This document shows, piece after piece, positions 7,864-11,964 of a stretch of DNA of 11,964 bases (positions are counted from its first letter, which is position 1; every line of letters starts with the position of its first letter). The notes below the pieces were generated by a model, which ran no database searches, had not been told where the DNA came from, and worked only from the letters and a program-made list of their open reading frames with translations. The stretch is from Marvinbryantia sp. (GTDB lineage Bacteria > Bacillota > Clostridia > Lachnospirales > Lachnospiraceae). The stretch spans positions 1 to 11,964 of the forward strand of contig JAEDFS010000053.1 of assembly GCA_016297895.1 (NCBI GenBank), written 5' to 3'. The translations under genes were made by a program, and so were the position numbers.

Positions 7864-9335
7864 CACTCTACCTCCGTACAGATGGTCCGGTATGCCCCTT
7901 CTGTCACCCATACAGATACGGAACCTCCATCTACAGAAAACTCTCCAAAACCGTCAGCTGAAATCGTTACCGGCTCCCGCATTCTGCCGATCACATCATA
8001 AAATCTGGTGCCTGCAAACTGCTCACCCATTTTCATCCGTTTGCATCCGGCTGCTGAATCTGTCATAAGTACTGCCATTCCCGAATCCGGATATTCGAGA
8101 CAACCGCTTCTTACAAATCCCACTAAGGAACTGTCATCAAAATAGTCCGTCTGTTCTCCGTACGCATACTGCTCTCTTAAGCGGAGAAGACGCCGGATTC
8201 CCGGCACCGGACTGATCCCGTCATGAGGAATCCCATAATAATCCCCGTAAAATACACAGGGAATTCCTTCCTTTCGAAGCAGGATCAACGCATAAGCAAT
8301 GGGTTTAAACCACGCCGGTATAAAAGAGGCCAGAGCCTGACCCGGCTGGGTATCATGATTATCTACAAACGTAACTGCCTGATCAGGACGGGCCTTCACC
8401 AGACTGTTGGCAAACAACGCTCCCATATCATACTGCCCATTGGAAGTAGCTGCCTGGAGAAATGCAAAATGCAGCGGTACATCAAAGAGCGACAAGCTGT
8501 TTTCCGTACGGTCCAGATAGTGAAGCAGTTTTCCGAGTTCACTGGACCAGTATTCCCCTACTGCAAAGAAGTCCCGGTCTGCATGCTGTCGCATGTCTCT
8601 GAGCCAGTCCCGGTAAAATTCAAAACTGATATGCTTTACTGCGTCCAGGCGAAATCCATCCATTTTCACCGTATCCAGATACCATTTTCCCCAGTCAGAT
8701 ACTGCTTTCACCGTCTCCGGGCAGTCCGTATCCAGATCTGCACCCATCAGATAATCAAAATTGACATATTCGCTGTCTGTCTCACGGTTCCATTTTTTCC
8801 CTTCAAAGCAGAAGATCCCTCCCCGCTTTTTCGCGTCATCCCAGTCTGTTCCGCTGAAATTTCGGGCGCTCCAGGTAACATCCGAATAAACTCCGTTTCG
8901 TCCCGGAAATGTAAACCTTGTCCATGCCCGGATTGGCACAGATTCTGCTATTTCACGTTCCCGGTTATCTCCTGCATCCTCTGATGCCAGTACCGTCTCC
9001 GTCTCATCGGCACCCATCATATGATTCAGCACCACATCCGCCAGCACCTGGATGCCCTGCTGCTGAAGGGCATTTACCGCTTCCAGGTATTCTTCTTTTG
9101 TCCCGTATTTAGTAGGGATCCCGCCCTTCTGGTCAAACTCTCCCAGGTCATAGGTGTCATACACATCATACCCTACACTTTTTCTTCCGCCTGCCCCTTT
9201 ATAGGCCGGCGGAAGCCAGATCATATTGAAACCCGCCTTTTTCAGTGCTTCTGCCTGAGCACGGGCCCGTTTCCACAACAATCCATCCTCCGGAAGATAC
9301 CATTCAAAATACTGTATCATTGTTTTATTCTTCAT
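7863..9335 (-). CDS. Cytoplasmic alpha-amylase, glycoside hydrolase family 13 (subfamily 5-like)
   Basis: This enzyme hydrolyses internal alpha-1,4 bonds of starch or glycogen oligosaccharides. With the ATG at 9335 it has 490 residues and no signal peptide, so it works inside the cell on imported malto-oligosaccharides or glycogen. The start MKNKTMIQYFEWYLPEDG is the characteristic beginning of liquefying-type amylases. Conserved GH13 regions are DVVLNH (100-105), GFRLDAVKH with nucleophile D231, FFAVGEYW with acid/base E261, and VDNHDTQ with D328; these numbers coincide with those of mature Bacillus licheniformis amylase. GVYSDVTWSARNFSGTDWDD and YVNFDYLMGADLD are also subfamily-like. The start follows AGGGTG at about 5 nt. 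An open extension upstream to 9485 has no family resemblance and would overlap the beta-mannosidase stop. The stop codon overlaps the fliB start (TGATG), suggesting coupled translation. Confidence 0.93.
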   Translation of the reverse strand: MKNKTMIQYFEWYLPEDGLLWKRARAQAEALKKAGFNMIWLPPAYKGAGGRKSVGYDVYDTYDLGEFDQKGGIPTKYGTKEEYLEAVNALQQQGIQVLADVVLNHMMGADETETVLASEDAGDNREREIAESVPIRAWTRFTFPGRNGVYSDVTWSARNFSGTDWDDAKKRGGIFCFEGKKWNRETDSEYVNFDYLMGADLDTDCPETVKAVSDWGKWYLDTVKMDGFRLDAVKHISFEFYRDWLRDMRQHADRDFFAVGEYWSSELGKLLHYLDRTENSLSLFDVPLHFAFLQAATSNGQYDMGALFANSLVKARPDQAVTFVDNHDTQPGQALASFIPAWFKPIAYALILLRKEGIPCVFYGDYYGIPHDGISPVPGIRRLLRLREQYAYGEQTDYFDDSSLVGFVRSGCLEYPDSGMAVLMTDSAAGCKRMKMGEQFAGTRFYDVIGRMREPVTISADGFGEFSVDGGSVSVWVTEGAYRTICTEVE

Positions 9336-9396
9336 TTTTTCACCCTGTCTGCTGTCAGACACTCTCATCTTCCTTCCATTTTCAGGATTATATTTT

Positions 9397-9425
9397 ATTG
9401 TATCAGAACAGCGCCAAAATAACAA
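9397..9425 (-). promoter_or_regulatory. Possible internal promoter before the amylase gene
   Basis: Read on the minus strand, TTGTTA (9420-9425) and TACAAT (9397-9402) are separated by 17 nt. The -10 is preceded by TGA, giving an extended -10. The match is 4 of 6 for the -35 and 5 of 6 for the -10. It lies in the only long gap of the operon (9336-9465, 130 nt), about 60 nt before the amylase start. I see no terminator hairpin in that gap, so read-through from the beta-mannosidase gene is still expected. A TATAAT at 9387-9392 is an alternative -10 but leaves a poorer 19-nt spacer to TTGGCG. Confidence 0.4.
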
Positions 9426-9465
9426 TATGAACGCAGATGTTTTCCCTGTTCTTCCCCTGTCATCG

Positions 9466-11913
9466 TCAGTGGATGTCATACACACTTCGCACTTTCAAGT
9501 TCTCCGGCGTTCCTCTTAAAATCTGCACTGTTTTGCTGTCTCCGTTGAGATCAAAATAGTTGTCCGAAAGCACCAGATCATCCTCTTCATTCCAGATCTC
9601 CACACTCTTGGCATAAGCCTTTGAAGTCACCCGGATGGTATCTCCCTGAAGTTCCAGAGAAAGCTGCGGATCCTCATAACGGAAATATTTGGGATAGGAG
9701 AAAATAACCGTTCCATCGGATACCGGGATTCCATCTTCCAAAGCCTCATAGCTGACATACTGCGTAAACACATCCACCTTGGGAAGCTCCACCTTCGGGA
9801 GCCACACGCTTTCCATGGCCGGCACCTGCACCAGGCAGCTCTCCCTGCCAAGGATCTGCCCCCCGGAATCTCTCAGATACCAGTTCACAGTCAGCTTCCT
9901 GTCCATCCTGGTCTCATTGGTCACGTTCAGACGGATGGACTTGTCGAACTCAAAATGCTGCCGGTTCATATTGGCTTCCCGGGTCATCCAGCTTTCCTCT
10001 TCACAGGAGATCATCACCGGTGCAAAAAAGCGTTTTGCATAGTACTGAAGTGCTTTCCAGCGCCCGCAGTAATCGACAGAAGACCAGGAGATCACCGGCC
10101 AGCAGTCATTTAACTGCCAGTAGATCGCACCCATGCACCGGCCCCGGTTTCTCCGGAAATGCTCTACTCCGTAGCGGATCGCATCCGCCTGGAGAAGCTG
10201 GGATGCATAGATCAGCGTATCAAAATCGGTGGGATACCGGTATGTCTGCTGAAGATAACTCATGATCTTTCCGTTGGCACCATACTGTCTCTGATGTTTC
10301 TCCATCACATAGGAAAAAATGTTCAGATCCGCCGGATCATCGGTGAAGGTTTCCATGGTCTTTCTGCTGGGAAACGCCTGGAAACCAAACTCCGAAGCAT
10401 ACCGGAAATGGAATTTCCGATACTCGGAAAACGGACGGTTGCCATGCCATACCTTCCAGTAATGCACATCCCCCCGGTTGGGGTCATTGGGCTCATCAAA
10501 GGATCCTCCGGAGGAAGGGCTGGCCGGCCAGTAAAAGGTCCGGGGATCCTGTTCTTTTAATACCTCGGGTATGATCCGTTCATACATCAGCAGATAATCC
10601 CGGACTTCCGAAGGCTTTGTGACCCAGCACCGTTCGTCCACGAACATCTCCATCTCATTATTGCCGCACCAGAGTGCCAGACAGGCGTGATGACGGATCC
10701 GTCTGATATTGTCCGCAAATTCCCTGCGGATATTGTCTTCAAATTCCGGTGTCAGTTCATAGACCGAGCAGGCAAACATAAAGTCCTGCCATACCGCCAT
10801 TCCCAGTTCATCACAGATATCATAGAACCAGTCATCCGGATAAAAACCGCCTCCCCACACACGGATCACATTAAAATTGGACCGTTTGCAGTCGGTAAGC
10901 AGCTTTCTGGTCTTCTCCTCGCTTCTTCTTCCCAGCAGATGCTCCTCCGGAATGTAATCGGCTCCCATCGCAAAAAATGGTACGCCGTTGATGACATGGG
11001 CAAAGCTTTCTCCCCACTGATCCTTCTTTCTCTCTGTAGTCATCGTACGAAGACCGATTCGGCGTTTCCACACATCCACAGCTTCTTCCTTACAGAACAA
11101 CGTCACTTCCACCTGATAAAGGGGCTGTTCTCCCAGCCCGTTTACCCACCAGAGCTCAGGCTGTTCCACCAGGATCTGTCCCTTTCCCTCCGGATTAAGC
11201 TTTGTACACTCACATTCTCCATCCGGAGAGATCAGTACTGCCTCCAGATGGAAGTCCTCCATCCATTCCTTCTGTCCTTCCCATTCTGCCTGAAGCTCCA
11301 GGACACAGGTTCCTTCTCCGTGATTCTGCCGGATATAGACGCTGTCGATCCTGCCCCTGTCCACTCTGCACAGAGACACCGGACGGAAGATCCCTGCATC
11401 AGGAAGGTGTGCCCCCCAGTCCCATCCGAACATATAATGGGCCTTTCTCAGATGCATAAAGCCCTCATAGGTATCTTCATTTCCGATGTTTCCATATTTT
11501 TCATAGGCCTTTGCGATCCATTTCAGAGGTGAATGAAAGTGTACTCTCAGTTCATTGTCCTCTTCCTCATTAAGAAGAGACTGTACCTCATACTCCCAGA
11601 TTCGGTGCATATTGCAGGGTTTGCCTAACAGCACTCCGTTCAGATATACATCCGCCACAGTATCCAGTCCTTCAAACCGGAGAAAGATCTGTGTGCACTC
11701 CTGTATATCTTTTTCCCGGAATGTACAGACATACTCATAGTCCTCTTCCATCAGGGCGCAGGCCTTGTCCTCGTTATCTTTCCAGTAAGGATCTTCCATC
11801 CTCCCGTTTCTTAAAAGATCTGTATATACCGTACCGGGGACCCGGGCCGGCAAAAAGGATTCGTCTCCTACCCGGCGCATCTGCCATCCCTCGTTTAATA
11901 TCCGTTTTCTCAT
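9466..11913 (-). CDS. Beta-mannosidase, glycoside hydrolase family 2, cytoplasmic
   Basis: This 815-residue enzyme releases beta-linked mannose from the ends of manno-oligosaccharides, such as those from mannan or the core of N-glycans. The layout is that of GH2 beta-mannosidases: an N-terminal sugar-binding jelly roll (about 1-185, with VPGTVYTDLL and HYMFGWDWGAHLPDAGIFRPVSL), an immunoglobulin-like region (about 190-290), the TIM-barrel catalytic domain (about 300-630) and C-terminal beta domains. In the barrel, NVIRVWGGGFYPDDWFYDICDELGMAVWQDFMFAC is a strong family signature. WCGNNEMEMF holds acid/base E420, and YASEFGFQAFPS holds nucleophile E508. Length is normal and no signal peptide is present, so the substrate must be imported. 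GAGGAGAGGAAA precedes the ATG. It is the first gene of the operon visible here; its promoter lies at or just beyond the window edge. Confidence 0.94.
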   Translation of the reverse strand: MRKRILNEGWQMRRVGDESFLPARVPGTVYTDLLRNGRMEDPYWKDNEDKACALMEEDYEYVCTFREKDIQECTQIFLRFEGLDTVADVYLNGVLLGKPCNMHRIWEYEVQSLLNEEEDNELRVHFHSPLKWIAKAYEKYGNIGNEDTYEGFMHLRKAHYMFGWDWGAHLPDAGIFRPVSLCRVDRGRIDSVYIRQNHGEGTCVLELQAEWEGQKEWMEDFHLEAVLISPDGECECTKLNPEGKGQILVEQPELWWVNGLGEQPLYQVEVTLFCKEEAVDVWKRRIGLRTMTTERKKDQWGESFAHVINGVPFFAMGADYIPEEHLLGRRSEEKTRKLLTDCKRSNFNVIRVWGGGFYPDDWFYDICDELGMAVWQDFMFACSVYELTPEFEDNIRREFADNIRRIRHHACLALWCGNNEMEMFVDERCWVTKPSEVRDYLLMYERIIPEVLKEQDPRTFYWPASPSSGGSFDEPNDPNRGDVHYWKVWHGNRPFSEYRKFHFRYASEFGFQAFPSRKTMETFTDDPADLNIFSYVMEKHQRQYGANGKIMSYLQQTYRYPTDFDTLIYASQLLQADAIRYGVEHFRRNRGRCMGAIYWQLNDCWPVISWSSVDYCGRWKALQYYAKRFFAPVMISCEEESWMTREANMNRQHFEFDKSIRLNVTNETRMDRKLTVNWYLRDSGGQILGRESCLVQVPAMESVWLPKVELPKVDVFTQYVSYEALEDGIPVSDGTVIFSYPKYFRYEDPQLSLELQGDTIRVTSKAYAKSVEIWNEEDDLVLSDNYFDLNGDSKTVQILRGTPENLKVRSVYDIH

Positions 11914-11941
11914 TTTCCTCTCCTCGCTGCGATCGATTTTC

Positions 11942-11954
11942 TGTTATTTTAACA
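11942..11954 (-). promoter_or_regulatory. Extended -10 element within a palindrome, likely operon promoter
   Basis: On the minus strand TGT followed by TAAAAT (11946-11951) forms an extended -10 matching consensus at 5 of 6 positions. The -35 would fall at about 11969-11974, beyond the window. The same bases make a perfect 5-3-5 palindrome TGTTATTTTAACA on the plus strand, so a regulator could bind here. Transcription would start near 11939, giving a leader of about 26 nt ahead of the beta-mannosidase gene. Only half of the promoter can be seen. Confidence 0.35.
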
Positions 11955-11964
11955 TTGAAATCAC

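Noticed and set aside
9336..9485. N-terminal extension of 50 residues on the amylase
   Set aside because: The family begins at about MKNKTMIQYFEW. The extension has no family resemblance or signal-peptide character, overlaps the beta-mannosidase stop, and spans a likely promoter.
10687..11532. Plus-strand open frame of 281 codons opposite the beta-mannosidase gene
   Set aside because: It is fully antisense to a conserved GH2 enzyme with intact catalytic motifs, and no recognisable protein family is seen.

Overview
The window carries seven protein-coding genes, all on the minus strand, so transcription runs from high to low coordinates. Protein style (PutP of the Bacillota type, an intracellular GH13 amylase close to Bacillus liquefying amylases, a LSGC lipoprotein, strong AGGAGG-like ribosome sites) and moderate base composition suggest a Gram-positive anaerobe of the Clostridia, probably Lachnospiraceae. 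The genus cannot be fixed from the sequence. I see no RNA genes, insertion sequences, CRISPR repeats or phage genes.

Reading in the direction of transcription, six tightly packed genes look like one operon (11913 down to 1623): a cytoplasmic GH2 beta-mannosidase (9466-11913), a cytoplasmic GH13 alpha-amylase (7863-9335), a FliB-like lysine N-methylase with a cysteine-rich N-terminus (6706-7863), a lipoprotein solute-binding protein (5238-6674), a large membrane Cache-HAMP-PAS-GGDEF-EAL cyclic-di-GMP protein (2222-5218) and a TetR-family regulator (1623-2225). Junctions are very short: TGATG between amylase and methylase, 31 nt, 19 nt, and ATGA between the GGDEF-EAL protein and TetR. The only wider gap (130 nt, between beta-mannosidase and amylase) holds a plausible second promoter. 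A hairpin with a T-rich tail follows tetR and closes the unit. A likely main promoter, with an extended -10 inside a small palindrome, sits at the right edge of the window.

Beyond the hairpin, a separate gene codes for a Na+/proline symporter (PutP), cut by the left edge. It has its own extended -10 promoter, with a near-perfect 20-bp palindrome just upstream of the -35.

As a working picture, the two glycoside hydrolases degrade imported manno- and malto-oligosaccharides inside the cell. The binding protein has no ABC permease next to it; it is instead encoded beside a membrane receptor with an extracellular Cache domain and both c-di-GMP synthesis and hydrolysis domains. This suggests a sugar-sensing c-di-GMP module, co-expressed with a flagellin-methylase-like enzyme and a TetR regulator. 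This linkage is an inference from gene order and domain content and is the most interesting aspect of the window.
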